Shown here: positions 55,894 to 64,000 of the stretch, one piece after another
Layout: the number at the start of each line of letters is the position of its first letter
Numbering within the stretch: the stretch's first letter is position 1
From: Selenomonas sputigena_A
GTDB lineage: Bacteria; Bacillota; Negativicutes; Selenomonadales; Selenomonadaceae
Length of the DNA: 64,000 nt
NCBI RefSeq assembly: GCF_051603425.1
Contig: NZ_CP194411.1
Location: 186,001-250,000 of the forward strand
Reading direction: 5' to 3'
Notes under the pieces: generated by a model
Databases searched by the model: none
Seen by the model: the letters and a program-made list of their open reading frames with translations, nothing else
Told to the model about the DNA's origin: nothing
Position numbers and translations under genes: made by a program

Positions 55894-56736
55894 TCAATCC
55901 CTCCCCAAACCGATGTTGCAGATGTGGTCCTTCTCTGCCGCTTCCTGCCGGCGGTACATGCGGCCGCGCTCCATGAGACCCCGGAAGTCGACGAGATGCC
56001 CGTCGAATTCCGGGCCGTCGACGCAGGCGAATTTCGTTTCTTCGCCGACCTGCACGCGACAGCCGCCGCACATGCCGGTGCCGTCGACCATGATGGGGTT
56101 GAGGCTCACGATGGTCTTGATGCCATGCGGCCGCGTGGCTTCTGCGACGCTCTTCATCATGATGCCGGGGCCGATGGCCGTGACCTGGTCGATTTTCTCG
56201 CCGCGCTTGATGAGTTCTTCCATGGCGTTTGTGACAAAGCCTTTGATGCCATAGGAGCCGTCATCGGTCGTAACGAGGACTTCATCGGAGATCGCGCGCA
56301 TCCGATCCTCGAAGATCAGGATATCCTTTGTCTTCGCACCGAGAATCGAAATGACCTTGTTGCCGAGTTCATGCACGGCACGGGCGATCGGATAGACCGG
56401 CGCAACGCCGATGCCGCCGCCGACAAAGACGACGGTGCCCATGTGCTCCGAGATTTCGGAGGGCTGCCCCAACGGGCCTACGAAGTCGAGGATGGCGTCC
56501 CCTTCCTCGAGAGAAGCGAGAAGTTCTGTCGAGGCGCCGACGACCTGGAAAAGAATGGTGACCGTCCCCTTTTCCCTGTCGAAGTCGGCAATGGTCAGCG
56601 GTACACGTTCTCCCTCATCGTTGACGCGCAGGACGATGAACTGCCCGGGCAGGGCTTTCTTCGCCACGCGCGGCGCTTCAATGTCAAGTTCAAGGATGCC
56701 GGGCGACAGCTCGACTTTCCTCAGGATTTTATACAT
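55894..56736 (-). CDS. nfnA: NADH-dependent ferredoxin:NADP+ oxidoreductase small subunit
   Basis: NfnA is the FNR-like subunit that binds FAD, NAD(H) and a [2Fe-2S] cluster. I use ATG 56734-56736 (MYKILRKVELSPGILELDIE), 9 bases after AGGAGGG; a much longer frame upstream has no start support. The 280 residues carry RVPLTIADFD (FAD site), GGGIGVAPVYPIAR (NAD site) and the cluster cysteines MCGGCRVQVGEETKFACVDG. It directly precedes nfnB. PyrK and SudB are homologues; the pairing decides. Confidence 0.9.
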   Translation of the reverse strand: MYKILRKVELSPGILELDIEAPRVAKKALPGQFIVLRVNDEGERVPLTIADFDREKGTVTILFQVVGASTELLASLEEGDAILDFVGPLGQPSEISEHMGTVVFVGGGIGVAPVYPIARAVHELGNKVISILGAKTKDILIFEDRMRAISDEVLVTTDDGSYGIKGFVTNAMEELIKRGEKIDQVTAIGPGIMMKSVAEATRPHGIKTIVSLNPIMVDGTGMCGGCRVQVGEETKFACVDGPEFDGHLVDFRGLMERGRMYRRQEAAEKDHICNIGLGRD

Positions 56737-56836
56737 TTCGGTTTCCCTCCTAAAACTGAGCCGAACCGGCCACCATTGAGAAAATGTCGGTTCATTCTGT
56801 ATTTCCCCATCTGTCCCTGAAACGACGAAAGGGACG

Positions 56837-57577
56837 TCAGCAAAAGATTCCGCCAAGGTATTCCTCCAACCCGGCACGAATCGGCATGAGGTAGACATTG
56901 CCCCCATCTCCCTGCACCTCGTGCAGGACTTCGCGTGCGAAGCCGATGCTCCATTCCAATGTAGGCTCAAATCCCTTGGGGAACACCACCTGATTCTTCG
57001 TCTCCCAGTAGCTCTGCGAGCGCTGCGACAACACAGGGGAAAGGCCCCAGTAGATTTCAATGCCCGCGAGCATGTCGGCGTACATCCCCAAAAACCGCAG
57101 GTCGAAAAACGGCTGCGTGAAGAAACCGACAGCTCCCGCCTGGAGCTTGCGGCGGATGCGGTACTCTTCCTGGCGCATGCTTCCCCTGTACTGGTCGATG
57201 CCTGCGTACACTTTAATCTCGGGCAGTTCCTCGCGGAATTTCCTTATGATATCCGTGCTTTCCGTCGGATAGACCGTATGCGCCATATCCTGCGGCGCGT
57301 CGCCCTCGATAACGAGCACTTCCTTTATGTCGTGTCTGCGCAGATAATCCGCCATGGGCAGCGGTTTTGTGATGTCGATATCCATGGCTCGAATATGCGG
57401 CACAGCGGGAAAGCTTTCGCCGGCAATGGCTGCGCCTTCCCAGCTGCGCATGGGCAGACGCAGGAGATCGGGTATGTTGATACGCTCCAGTTTTCCCGCA
57501 TATTTTCCGGCGACGGCCAACTCCTCACGCAGCTCGGCCGCCTCACGCGGCACGAGTTCAAGCGACACCTTGCCCAT
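56837..57577 (-). CDS. metF: Methylenetetrahydrofolate reductase-like protein (short)
   Basis: I use ATG 57575-57577 (MGKVSLELVPREAAELREEL), behind AGGGAGG. At 246 residues it is shorter than most MetF proteins (about 290). The TIM-barrel pattern of PF02219 is visible: ELVPRE at the start, IDITKPLPMADYLRR, VLVIEGDAPQDM, GAVGFFTQPFFDLRFLGMYADML, and IYWGLSPVLSQRSQSYWE. It would reduce 5,10-methylene-THF to 5-methyl-THF. It lies between fhs and nfnA, suggesting one-carbon flow linked to redox balance. The shortened, diverged form leaves the exact reaction open. Confidence 0.75.
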   Translation of the reverse strand: MGKVSLELVPREAAELREELAVAGKYAGKLERINIPDLLRLPMRSWEGAAIAGESFPAVPHIRAMDIDITKPLPMADYLRRHDIKEVLVIEGDAPQDMAHTVYPTESTDIIRKFREELPEIKVYAGIDQYRGSMRQEEYRIRRKLQAGAVGFFTQPFFDLRFLGMYADMLAGIEIYWGLSPVLSQRSQSYWETKNQVVFPKGFEPTLEWSIGFAREVLHEVQGDGGNVYLMPIRAGLEEYLGGIFC

Positions 57578-57644
57578 AAAGTTTTCCTCCCTTATGCCGC
57601 AGCTGCCTAGGGCAGTGCGGCGTACTAAAACATTTCCGGCCAAA

Positions 57645-59312
57645 TCAGAACAGTCCCGTGATTTTTCCGTCCTCCGTGATATCCATCGCCATTGCCGCCG
57701 GCTGCTTCGGCAGCCCCGGCATGGTCAGGATGCTGCCCGTCAAGGCGACGATGAAGCCTGCGCCCGCCGAGAGGCGGAGCTCGCGCACGGTAATGCGGAA
57801 GCCCTCGGGCCTGCCCAGAAGCGCCGCATCATCCGAAAGCGAATACTGCGTCTTCGCCATGCAGATGGGCAATTTATCAAAGCCCAGTGCCTCAAGCTCC
57901 GCAAGCTGCTTTTCAGCTTCCTTCGTGAAATCCACGCCGTCCGCACCGTAAATCTCGCGTGCAATCGTATCGATCTTCTGCGGAATCGCGTCCTTTTCGT
58001 CGTAAAGACAGCGGAAATCCGCTTTTTCCGCCAGGGCTTCCTCCACCTTTTCGGCAAGTTCCAGTCCGCCCTCGCCGCCCTTCGCCCAGACCTCGGAAAG
58101 CGCCGCTTTGGCGCCGAGCGCCTCGCAGGCCTCACGGACAAAGGCGAGTTCCTCCTGCGTATCCGACGGAAAGGCATTGACGGCAACGACGGCGGGCAGA
58201 CCGAATTTCTTCACGTTTTCGATATGCTTGACAAGGTTTTCCATGCCTTTCTTCAAGGCCGCCATATCGACCTTGTCCAGCTCCTTTTTCGAAAGCCCGC
58301 CGTGCATTTTCAAGGCGCGCACCGTCGCGACGATGACGACGGCATCGGGGGAAAGATTCGCGAAGCGGCACTTGATGTCGAGGAATTTCTCCGCGCCGAG
58401 ATCGGCGCCGAAGCCCGCTTCCGTCACGACATAGTCTGCAAATTTCAGCGCGAATTTCGTTGCTATGACGCTGTTGCAGCCATGCGCGATATTGGCAAAG
58501 GGACCGCCGTGAATAAAGACGGGCGTCCCCTCCAGCGTCTGTACAAGGTTCGGTTTGACGGCATCCTTGAACAGCAGCGTCAGAGCTCCCGTTGCGCCGA
58601 TCTCTTCGGCGCGCACAGCCCTGCCGTCCCGCGTATAGCCGATGACGATGCGGCCAAGATGCTCCTTCATGTCCATGAGATCACGCGAAAGACAGAGAAT
58701 CGCCATCATCTCCGACGCCACCGTGATGTCAAAGCCCGTCTCGCGCGGCACGCCATGCGCCCTGCCCCCCATGCCGACAACGACATGGCGCAGGGCGCGG
58801 TCGTTGAGGTCGAGCACGCGTTTCCATGTGATGCGACGCACATCGAGGTCAAGCGCATTACCCTGCTGGATGTGGTTGTCGATGAGGGCGGCCAAGAGAT
58901 TATGCGCCGTCGTGATGGCATGGAAATCGCCTGTGAAATGGAGGTTGATATCCTCCATCGGCACGACCTGTGCATAGCCGCCGCCGGCTGCACCGCCCTT
59001 CATGCCGAAGCACGGCCCCATCGAAGGCTCGCGAAGTGCGGCAGCCGTCTTGCGCCCGCGCCTTGAGAGCGCATCGGCAAGACCGACGCTCGTCGTCGTC
59101 TTGCCTTCGCCTGCCGGTGTCGGATTGATCGCCGTACAGAGGATGAGCTTGCCGTTCGCTTTATCCTTGACGCGCTGCCAGGCGTCGAGCGTGACCTTCG
59201 CCTTGTACTTGCCGTAAAGCTCGAGTTCATCATCTGCAATAGCGAGCTTTGCGGCAATCTCTCCAATCGGGTGCATTTCTGCCGCCTGCGCGATTTCCAC
59301 ATCGGATTTCAT
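57645..59312 (-). CDS. fhs: Formate-tetrahydrofolate ligase
   Basis: It forms 10-formyl-THF from formate, THF and ATP. The 555-residue protein has the P-loop PTPAGEGKTTTSVGLADAL, LREPSMGPCFGMKGGAAGGG, the FTGDFHAITTAHNLLAALIDNH stretch, and PVFIHGGPFANIAHGCNS, all diagnostic. Length is normal. It lies in the order folD - fhs - metF-like, giving a folate one-carbon block used for purines, fMet and possibly formate assimilation. Confidence 0.97.
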   Translation of the reverse strand: MKSDVEIAQAAEMHPIGEIAAKLAIADDELELYGKYKAKVTLDAWQRVKDKANGKLILCTAINPTPAGEGKTTTSVGLADALSRRGRKTAAALREPSMGPCFGMKGGAAGGGYAQVVPMEDINLHFTGDFHAITTAHNLLAALIDNHIQQGNALDLDVRRITWKRVLDLNDRALRHVVVGMGGRAHGVPRETGFDITVASEMMAILCLSRDLMDMKEHLGRIVIGYTRDGRAVRAEEIGATGALTLLFKDAVKPNLVQTLEGTPVFIHGGPFANIAHGCNSVIATKFALKFADYVVTEAGFGADLGAEKFLDIKCRFANLSPDAVVIVATVRALKMHGGLSKKELDKVDMAALKKGMENLVKHIENVKKFGLPAVVAVNAFPSDTQEELAFVREACEALGAKAALSEVWAKGGEGGLELAEKVEEALAEKADFRCLYDEKDAIPQKIDTIAREIYGADGVDFTKEAEKQLAELEALGFDKLPICMAKTQYSLSDDAALLGRPEGFRITVRELRLSAGAGFIVALTGSILTMPGLPKQPAAMAMDITEDGKITGLF

Positions 59313-59357
59313 TTTCTGACCCCTTTCCTCTCTTCGGCCGTTTCCTGCGACTGCCGT

Positions 59358-60239
59358 TCATTTCGTTCTTTCCCGTTTTCCTTCCAGCTGCAGCCTTGCG
59401 GCTTCCACCGTATTCGCCATCAGCGTGGCGATGGTCAAAAGCCCGACGCCTCCCGGAACGGGCGTGATGGCTCCCGCAATTTCCCGGACAGCCTCGAAAT
59501 CCACATCGCCGACGAGCTTTTTCGGCGCGATGCGGTTGATGCCGACATCAATGACCGTCGCACCGGGCTTCACCATATCAGCCGTCACGAAGTTCGGCCT
59601 GCCGACGGCAGCGACAAGGATATCCGCCTCACGCGCAATTGCGGGAAGATTTTCCGTGCGCGAATGGCAGATCGTCACGGTCGCGTTTTCCGCAAGCAGC
59701 AAATGGCTGATGGGCTTGCCCACGATATTGCTGCGTCCGATGACGACGGCACGTTTTCCTTCGACGGGAATGCCCGCAAGGGCGAGCATCTTCATGCAGC
59801 CTGCAGGCGTACAGGGCACAAGCGAGCGTTCGCCTGCGACGAGCCGCCCGATATTGACGGGGTGAAAACCGTCGACGTCCTTCCACGGATCGATGCGTTC
59901 GATGATTTCCGCCTCCGCCTCCGCAAGATGCCGCGGCAGCGGCAGCTGCACGAGGATGCCGTCAATGCGCCGGTTGGCATTGAGCCTGTCAATTTCGGCG
60001 AGAAGCTCCTCCTTGCACGTCTCTTTGGGCAGGGCGATCAAAGCGGAGAAGAAGCCGAGCTCCTCACAGGCGCGTTCCTTGTTGCGCACATAAACCTGCG
60101 AGGCGGGATCCTCGCCCACGATGACGACGGCAAGACCCGGCATACGTCCGAGAGAAGGCTTCAGCGCCTCCGCCGCCTGCTTCGCTTCATCCTTGATCAT
60201 TCGGGCAAAGAGTTTGCCTTCGAGCAATCGGGCTGTCAT
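59358..60239 (-). CDS. folD: Methylenetetrahydrofolate dehydrogenase/cyclohydrolase
   Basis: FolD interconverts methylene-, methenyl- and formyl-THF. The chosen ATG 60237-60239 (MTARLLEGKLFARMIKDEAK) follows AAGGAAGTG. The 293-residue protein has the VYVRNKERACEELG helix (Tyr and Lys of the active site), ILVQLPLPRHL, PCTPAGCMKML, VVIGRSNIVGKPISHLLL (NADP site) and GDVDFEAVREIAGAITPVPGGVG. It is adjacent to fhs and downstream of the UbiA-like gene by about 20 bases. Confidence 0.96.
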   Translation of the reverse strand: MTARLLEGKLFARMIKDEAKQAAEALKPSLGRMPGLAVVIVGEDPASQVYVRNKERACEELGFFSALIALPKETCKEELLAEIDRLNANRRIDGILVQLPLPRHLAEAEAEIIERIDPWKDVDGFHPVNIGRLVAGERSLVPCTPAGCMKMLALAGIPVEGKRAVVIGRSNIVGKPISHLLLAENATVTICHSRTENLPAIAREADILVAAVGRPNFVTADMVKPGATVIDVGINRIAPKKLVGDVDFEAVREIAGAITPVPGGVGLLTIATLMANTVEAARLQLEGKRERTK

Positions 60240-60260
60240 ACTTTCACTTCCTTGGCACAA

Positions 60261-61109
60261 TCATAAATAAAGGCTTACAACGGTAAACAGCAGCATGGCG
60301 ATCGAAACGATGCCGTTGCGCATGAAATAGACCTGTGTGACGCGGCTGTAATCATCCGCCCGGACAATGCTGTGCTGATAAACGAGCGTGCCCGCAGCGA
60401 CGCCGACGCCGATATAGTAGATCCAATGCAGGGCGAGCAGATGCCCGAGCCAGAAGAAGCAGGCAATGCTCACAGCATGTACGAAACGACAGATGAGAAG
60501 CGCTCCCTTCGCCGTGAACTGCGTCGCCAGCGAATGAAGCCCCTGCGAGCGGTCGAACGCCTCATCCTGCGAGCCGTAGACAGCATCAAAGGCGCCAATC
60601 CAAAGCGCAACGGCAAGACAGAGGACAACGGTCGGCAGCGAGATCTCGCCCGTCACCGCCACCCAGCTGCCTGCCGGCGCCATGGAAATGGCAATCCCCA
60701 GCACGAGATGGCAGAGAAAGGTGAAGCGCTTTGTGTAGGGATAGATGAGAAACGGCACGACAGCCACGGGCAGCAGCATCAGACAGATCGGCCTAAGCTG
60801 CGCCACGGCCGCCAGACAGACGATGAGATAGATCACGATCGACAGCTTCGCCTCACGCGGCTTCAGATCGCCGCGCACCATGGCGCGCGAGGCCAGACGC
60901 GGCTGCTGTCTGTCGTACTTGAGGTCGGCGAGGTTGTCGAGCGCGAGCGCCGCACTCCGCGCGCCTGCAATAGCCACCGTGATCCAAAAAAGCTCGGCCA
61001 GCGGCGGCATGCCGCCTGCCGCAAGAAAAGCGCTCATATAGGCAAACGGCAGCGCAAACACCATGTGGTGCAAGGCAATATTGTTGATATGCGCGCCGAT
61101 CTTAGCCAA
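60261..61109 (-). CDS. ubiA: UbiA-family prenyltransferase (menaquinone pathway)
   Basis: A membrane prenyltransferase with about eight helices and two Asp-rich motifs: ALDNLADLKYD and DAVYGSQDEAFD. I choose TTG 61107-61109 (LAKIGAHINNIALHHMVFAL), 9 bases after GGGAGG, over the ATG at 61137-61139, which lacks a ribosome site. The start overlaps the ubiD stop (TTGGCTAAG). The UbiA/UbiD pair suggests the futalosine menaquinone route (MqnP/MqnL-like); the aromatic substrate is inferred. 282 residues. Confidence 0.85.
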   Translation of the reverse strand: MAKIGAHINNIALHHMVFALPFAYMSAFLAAGGMPPLAELFWITVAIAGARSAALALDNLADLKYDRQQPRLASRAMVRGDLKPREAKLSIVIYLIVCLAAVAQLRPICLMLLPVAVVPFLIYPYTKRFTFLCHLVLGIAISMAPAGSWVAVTGEISLPTVVLCLAVALWIGAFDAVYGSQDEAFDRSQGLHSLATQFTAKGALLICRFVHAVSIACFFWLGHLLALHWIYYIGVGVAAGTLVYQHSIVRADDYSRVTQVYFMRNGIVSIAMLLFTVVSLYL

Positions 61110-62562
61110 GTCCGAGCTCCTCCCACTTCGCATCGACACGCGCCTTGATATCGTCCGACATCACGATCTCATCCGGCCATTCGCGCGTATGCCCTTCCTC
61201 CGGCCACGACTTCGTCGCGTCAATTCCAAGTTTCGTGCCCCACTTCGCCATCGGCGAGGAATGATCGAGCACATCCAGGGGCCCCTCCACCATCTCAAGG
61301 TCATACTTCGCATCGATGTTGTTGAAGACACGCCACCAGACTTCTTTCATGTCCTGCACGTTGACATGCGCATCGACGACGATGATCATCTTGCAGAACA
61401 TCATCTGCCCCATGCCCCAAATGGCATGCATGACACGGCGCGCCTGCATCGGATACGTCTTCTTGATGGATACTACGCAGCAATCGTGGAAAACGCCCTC
61501 CAGCGGCATGTTGATATCGACGATTTCGGGCACCATCTGCTGCAGCAGCGGCAGGAAGATGCGCTCCGTCGCCTTCGCGAGGAAACAATCCTCCATCGGC
61601 GGCTTGCCCACCACCGTCGCGGGATAGATCGGATCCTTGCGGTGCGTGATGCAGGTGATATGGAAAACCGGATAATCGTCCGCAAGCGAATAATATCCTG
61701 TGTGATCGCCGAAAGGCCCCTCGCGCCTGCGCTCGCTCTCAAGCACATATCCCTCGAGAACGATCTCGCTCGTCGCCGGCACCTCGATATCGACCGTCTT
61801 GCACTTGACCATCTCCACCGATTTATGGCGCAGGAAGCCCGCAAAGACCATCTCGTCAATATCGCGCGGCAGCGGCGCCGTTGCCGCATAGGTCAGCACG
61901 GGATCGGTCCCGATGGCAACGGCGACTTCGATGCGGTCCTTGCCCTGCGCCTTTGCCTCGCGGAAATTCTCCGCACCGTTCTTGTGAATGTGCCAGTGCA
62001 TACCCGTCGTATTCTTGTCGTACTTTTGCAGGCGGTACATGCCGACGTTGCGCTTGCCCGTCTCCGGGTTCTTCGTAAAGACGAGCGGCAGCGTGATGAA
62101 CGGCCCCCCGTCGTCAGGCCAGCACTTGAGGATCGGCAGGATGTCGAGCGACGGGTTCTCCATCTCCACGACTTCCTGGCACGGTGCTTTCTTCACATAT
62201 TTGGGGAAATTTATCGCCTTGCGCATCTTTGGTATGAGCGTCACGAGATCCATCTTGTTCGCGAGCGAAATCTTCGGCAGGCGCATGAAAGCGCGCAGGT
62301 CCTCGGCGATATCGTCGAGCTTCTCCACGCCGAGGGCGATGCACATGCGTTCCATGCTGCCGAAAGCGTTCATGAGCACGGGCATGTTATAGCCCTTGAC
62401 GTTCTCAAAGAGCAGCGCGACGTTCTTTTCGCCCTCCATCTTCGAGACGCGGTCCGTGATCTCCGTGATCTCGAGCTCGGCATCGACCTCCGTACGAATA
62501 CGGTGCAAAAGGCCGCGTGCCTCAAGCTCGGCGATGAACTCACGTAAATCCTTGAAAGCCAA
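61102..62562 (-). CDS. ubiD: UbiD-family decarboxylase (menaquinone pathway)
   Basis: This prenylated-FMN-dependent enzyme decarboxylates an aromatic precursor. The 486-residue protein has the UbiD core: AVAIGTDPVLTYAATAPLP, the active-site ESERRREGPFGDHTGYYS with the conserved Arg and Glu, ITHRKDPIYPATVVGKPPMED, and VVDAHVNVQDMKEVWWRVFN. Length is standard. It overlaps the UbiA-like gene by 8 bases. The UbiX flavin prenyltransferase is not in the window. Confidence 0.92.
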   Translation of the reverse strand: MAFKDLREFIAELEARGLLHRIRTEVDAELEITEITDRVSKMEGEKNVALLFENVKGYNMPVLMNAFGSMERMCIALGVEKLDDIAEDLRAFMRLPKISLANKMDLVTLIPKMRKAINFPKYVKKAPCQEVVEMENPSLDILPILKCWPDDGGPFITLPLVFTKNPETGKRNVGMYRLQKYDKNTTGMHWHIHKNGAENFREAKAQGKDRIEVAVAIGTDPVLTYAATAPLPRDIDEMVFAGFLRHKSVEMVKCKTVDIEVPATSEIVLEGYVLESERRREGPFGDHTGYYSLADDYPVFHITCITHRKDPIYPATVVGKPPMEDCFLAKATERIFLPLLQQMVPEIVDINMPLEGVFHDCCVVSIKKTYPMQARRVMHAIWGMGQMMFCKMIIVVDAHVNVQDMKEVWWRVFNNIDAKYDLEMVEGPLDVLDHSSPMAKWGTKLGIDATKSWPEEGHTREWPDEIVMSDDIKARVDAKWEELGLG

Positions 62563-62574
62563 AATGATTCCTCC

Positions 62575-63507
62575 TTATTTGCGCAAGACAAAACGAACGA
62601 TGAGATAGCTTGCCTCATAGAGCAAGATCATGGGAACGGCGATCATCGTCTGAGAAAAAACATCGGGCGTCGGCGAGATGACGGCTCCGATGACGAAAGA
62701 CAGGAACACCACGACGCGCTGCTGCCGCCAGAGAAAGGCCGAACCCACGAAGCCGAGCTTGGCGAGAACGACGATGATGAGCGGCAGCTCGAAGACACAG
62801 CCAAAAGGCAGGATGAAGGCAAGCACGAAGTCGAGGTATTTGCCGAGGGAAAACAGCGGCTCTAGGGAGTCCGTGCCGAAGCCGACAAAAAACCGAATGG
62901 CGGCGGGCAGCACGATGAAAAAGGAAAAAAGCAGCCCCGCAAAAAAGAGCACGACGGATGTCGGCACGATGAGGAGCAGCGCCTTTCGTTCGCGCATGGT
63001 CAGCGCCGGCAGAATAAAGCGCCAGATCTGGTAAAAAACGATGGGCACAGCAAGCAAAAAACCGCCGAACACAGCGATTTTCAAATACGTGAAAAACGCC
63101 TCGGCGGGCTGCATGTAATAGAGTTTGCCCGCCGGGGCCGTCAAACAGCGCATGATATCGTCGATGTAGAAATAGGCGACGCCGCTGCCGACAGCAACGG
63201 CGATCATGGAATAGATGAGCCGCTTTCTGAGTTCCTCGAGATGTGCAATGATGGACATGCTGCCATCCTTGCGCTCCTCCTGCGGGGACGCCGTCAAAGG
63301 AGCGGCGTCCGGGAGCGCCGCCCCCGCTCCCGCCGTCCGCTGCAAACCCGCGGCTGTTGTTTCCGCCCCGGAGCCGGCGCCTTCTGCTGCGGCATTTTCC
63401 TGAGCCGCAGCGCCTGCACGCGCCAAAAAAGCGGCTTCTTCCGCCGTGCCGGGCTCCAGTGCAGCAGCACTTTCATTCAGCGGCTGCTCGTTCTTTTCAT
63501 ATGTCAT
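62575..63507 (-). CDS. tatC: Sec-independent translocase TatC, with Ala-rich N-terminal extension
   Basis: TatC is the receptor of the twin-arginine export system. The conserved part starts at residue 84 (MSIIAHLEELRKRLIYSMIA) and has six membrane helices with FFTYLKIAVFGGFLLAVPIVFYQIW and FGCVFELPLII. Before it lie 83 Ala/Glu-rich residues (EAAFLARAGAAAQENAAAEG). The ATG at 63505-63507 overlaps the tatA stop (ATGA), supporting the long form. ATG 63256-63258, 7 bases after AAGGA, would give a standard-length TatC, so the start is unsettled. Confidence 0.9.
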   Translation of the reverse strand: MTYEKNEQPLNESAAALEPGTAEEAAFLARAGAAAQENAAAEGAGSGAETTAAGLQRTAGAGAALPDAAPLTASPQEERKDGSMSIIAHLEELRKRLIYSMIAVAVGSGVAYFYIDDIMRCLTAPAGKLYYMQPAEAFFTYLKIAVFGGFLLAVPIVFYQIWRFILPALTMRERKALLLIVPTSVVLFFAGLLFSFFIVLPAAIRFFVGFGTDSLEPLFSLGKYLDFVLAFILPFGCVFELPLIIVVLAKLGFVGSAFLWRQQRVVVFLSFVIGAVISPTPDVFSQTMIAVPMILLYEASYLIVRFVLRK

Positions 63508-63707
63508 TTTTCGCCCGTCTCATCTTTTTTTCCCATGGCCGGCAGCTCCGGTGTGACATCCACGGTATTGTTCTCCACCTCGGCCTTGCCCTCCTTGAAT
63601 TCCTTCACGCTCCTGCCGAGCGCCTTGCCGATTTCCGGCAACTTGCGCGGGCCAAAGATGATGAGCGCGACAAGAAGGATCGCTCCGAGTTCATATATGC
63701 CTATCAT
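63504..63707 (-). CDS. tatA: TatA-family translocase subunit
   Basis: The 67-residue protein has one N-terminal membrane helix (IYELGAILLVALIIFGPRKL) with the FGPRKLPEIGKALG hinge and an amphipathic helix, then a charged tail. It forms the Tat pore with TatC. It is the second of two tatA-type genes in a row and overlaps tatC by 4 bases; 3 bases separate it from the upstream paralogue. Confidence 0.93.
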   Translation of the reverse strand: MIGIYELGAILLVALIIFGPRKLPEIGKALGRSVKEFKEGKAEVENNTVDVTPELPAMGKKDETGEK

Positions 63708-63710
63708 CCG

Positions 63711-64000
63711 CTACCTCCCTTGCCCGTCTTCAGACTTCACGGCCGTATTCTGCTGCGCCTCGGCCGTCTTTGCGGCCCCTTCTTCCATCGGCTGCGGCGG
63801 CGCCGGCTCGGAAGCGAGCGGCTGCTGGCCTGCAGGCGGCTGTGCCGGCGGCGGCTGCACGGACTGCGGAGGAGCGCTGTTCTCCAGCGGTTTGTTCACA
63901 TCGGACATCAAACTGTTCGTCGCTTTTTTGAACTCGCTGAGCCCCTTGCCGACAGCGCGGCCGATCTCGGGCAGCTTGCCCGGCCCGAAAACAACAAGGG
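63711..64000 (-). CDS. Second TatA/B-family protein with Pro-rich tail, 5' end outside the window
   Basis: The frame is open to the window edge. The visible N-terminal part reads VVFGPGKLPEIGRAVGKGLS, the TatA/B hinge and amphipathic helix. The end is a Pro/Gln/Ala-rich tail (SAPPQSVQPPPAQPPAGQQP) with an acidic tip. The missing upstream part should hold the membrane helix. It may serve as TatB or a second TatA; the sequence does not decide. Confidence 0.88.
   Translation of the reverse strand, partial: LVVFGPGKLPEIGRAVGKGLSEFKKATNSLMSDVNKPLENSAPPQSVQPPPAQPPAGQQPLASEPAPPQPMEEGAAKTAEAQQNTAVKSEDGQGR

Overview
The window looks like a chromosomal segment of a Negativicutes bacterium, most likely Selenomonas or a near relative. 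The basis is a complete succinate-to-propionate gene set (CoA transferase, split B12-dependent mutase, epimerase, MeaB chaperone, sodium-pump-type methylmalonyl-CoA decarboxylase subunits), Firmicutes-type regulation (a T-box before valS) and a cell wall/outer envelope gene set (csaB, O-antigen ligase-like protein, TonB-like protein, Tat). Most of the DNA is GC-rich. The exception is about 10.45-15.65 kb, which is visibly AT-rich and looks acquired. Almost every gene lies on the minus strand. No search was run; assignments rest on motifs, gene order and family knowledge.

Layout, left to right. 1-506: the end of a ThrE-type exporter and a small Cys-rich protein. 590-8285: one long minus-strand stable-RNA block. 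In transcription order it holds two identical tRNA-Gly, tRNA-Met, tRNA-Arg, two near-consensus rRNA promoters, 16S, tRNA-Ala, tRNA-Ile, 23S, 5S, twelve more tRNAs and an intrinsic terminator. 8365-10454: a purine-type phosphoribosyltransferase and the nickel-pincer lactate racemase larA, divergent around a palindrome that contains both -35 boxes. 10840-15568: an acquired defence operon with an HTH-fused Dam methylase, a DpnII-type endonuclease, a second methylase and an AbiA-like reverse transcriptase with a HEPN-type RN..H motif at its C-terminus. 15889-20034: cas6, an unrelated secreted protein, cas2, cas1 and a 16-repeat CRISPR array with its leader on the right. No interference genes are present.

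20097-28205: the propionate operon, whose long structured leader begins at about 28170. It includes a 47-codon MmdE-like decarboxylase subunit gene that is easily missed. 28207-33926: O-antigen ligase-like protein, folC and valS behind a Val-type T-box. 34038-39242: a DUF1254 lipoprotein, secreted proteins, Hsp33 and a dicarboxylate symporter behind a consensus promoter. 39347-42763: a three-gene, overlapping cassette (GHKL ATPase plus two proteins I cannot place) that is the best candidate for an undescribed system. 42790-43053: a MITE-like repeat. 43287-43461: a promoter-to-terminator non-coding RNA of 6S-like size.

43558-52899: a small basic protein, a TonB-like protein, a universal stress protein, csaB with its DUF5693 membrane partner, a DUF2993 protein, prfB with its programmed frameshift, and secA. 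53157-64000: a YbjN-like protein, a DEDDh exonuclease, the electron-bifurcating NfnAB, a one-carbon block (MTHFR-like, fhs, folD), a UbiA/UbiD pair probably for menaquinone, and tatC with two tatA-type genes, the second cut by the window edge.

Physiologically the genes suggest an anaerobe. It would make propionate from lactate, succinate or dicarboxylates through a sodium-pumping decarboxylation, balance NAD(P)H and ferredoxin with Nfn, and carry layered phage defence (R-M, Abi-type RT, CRISPR, possibly the GHKL cassette).
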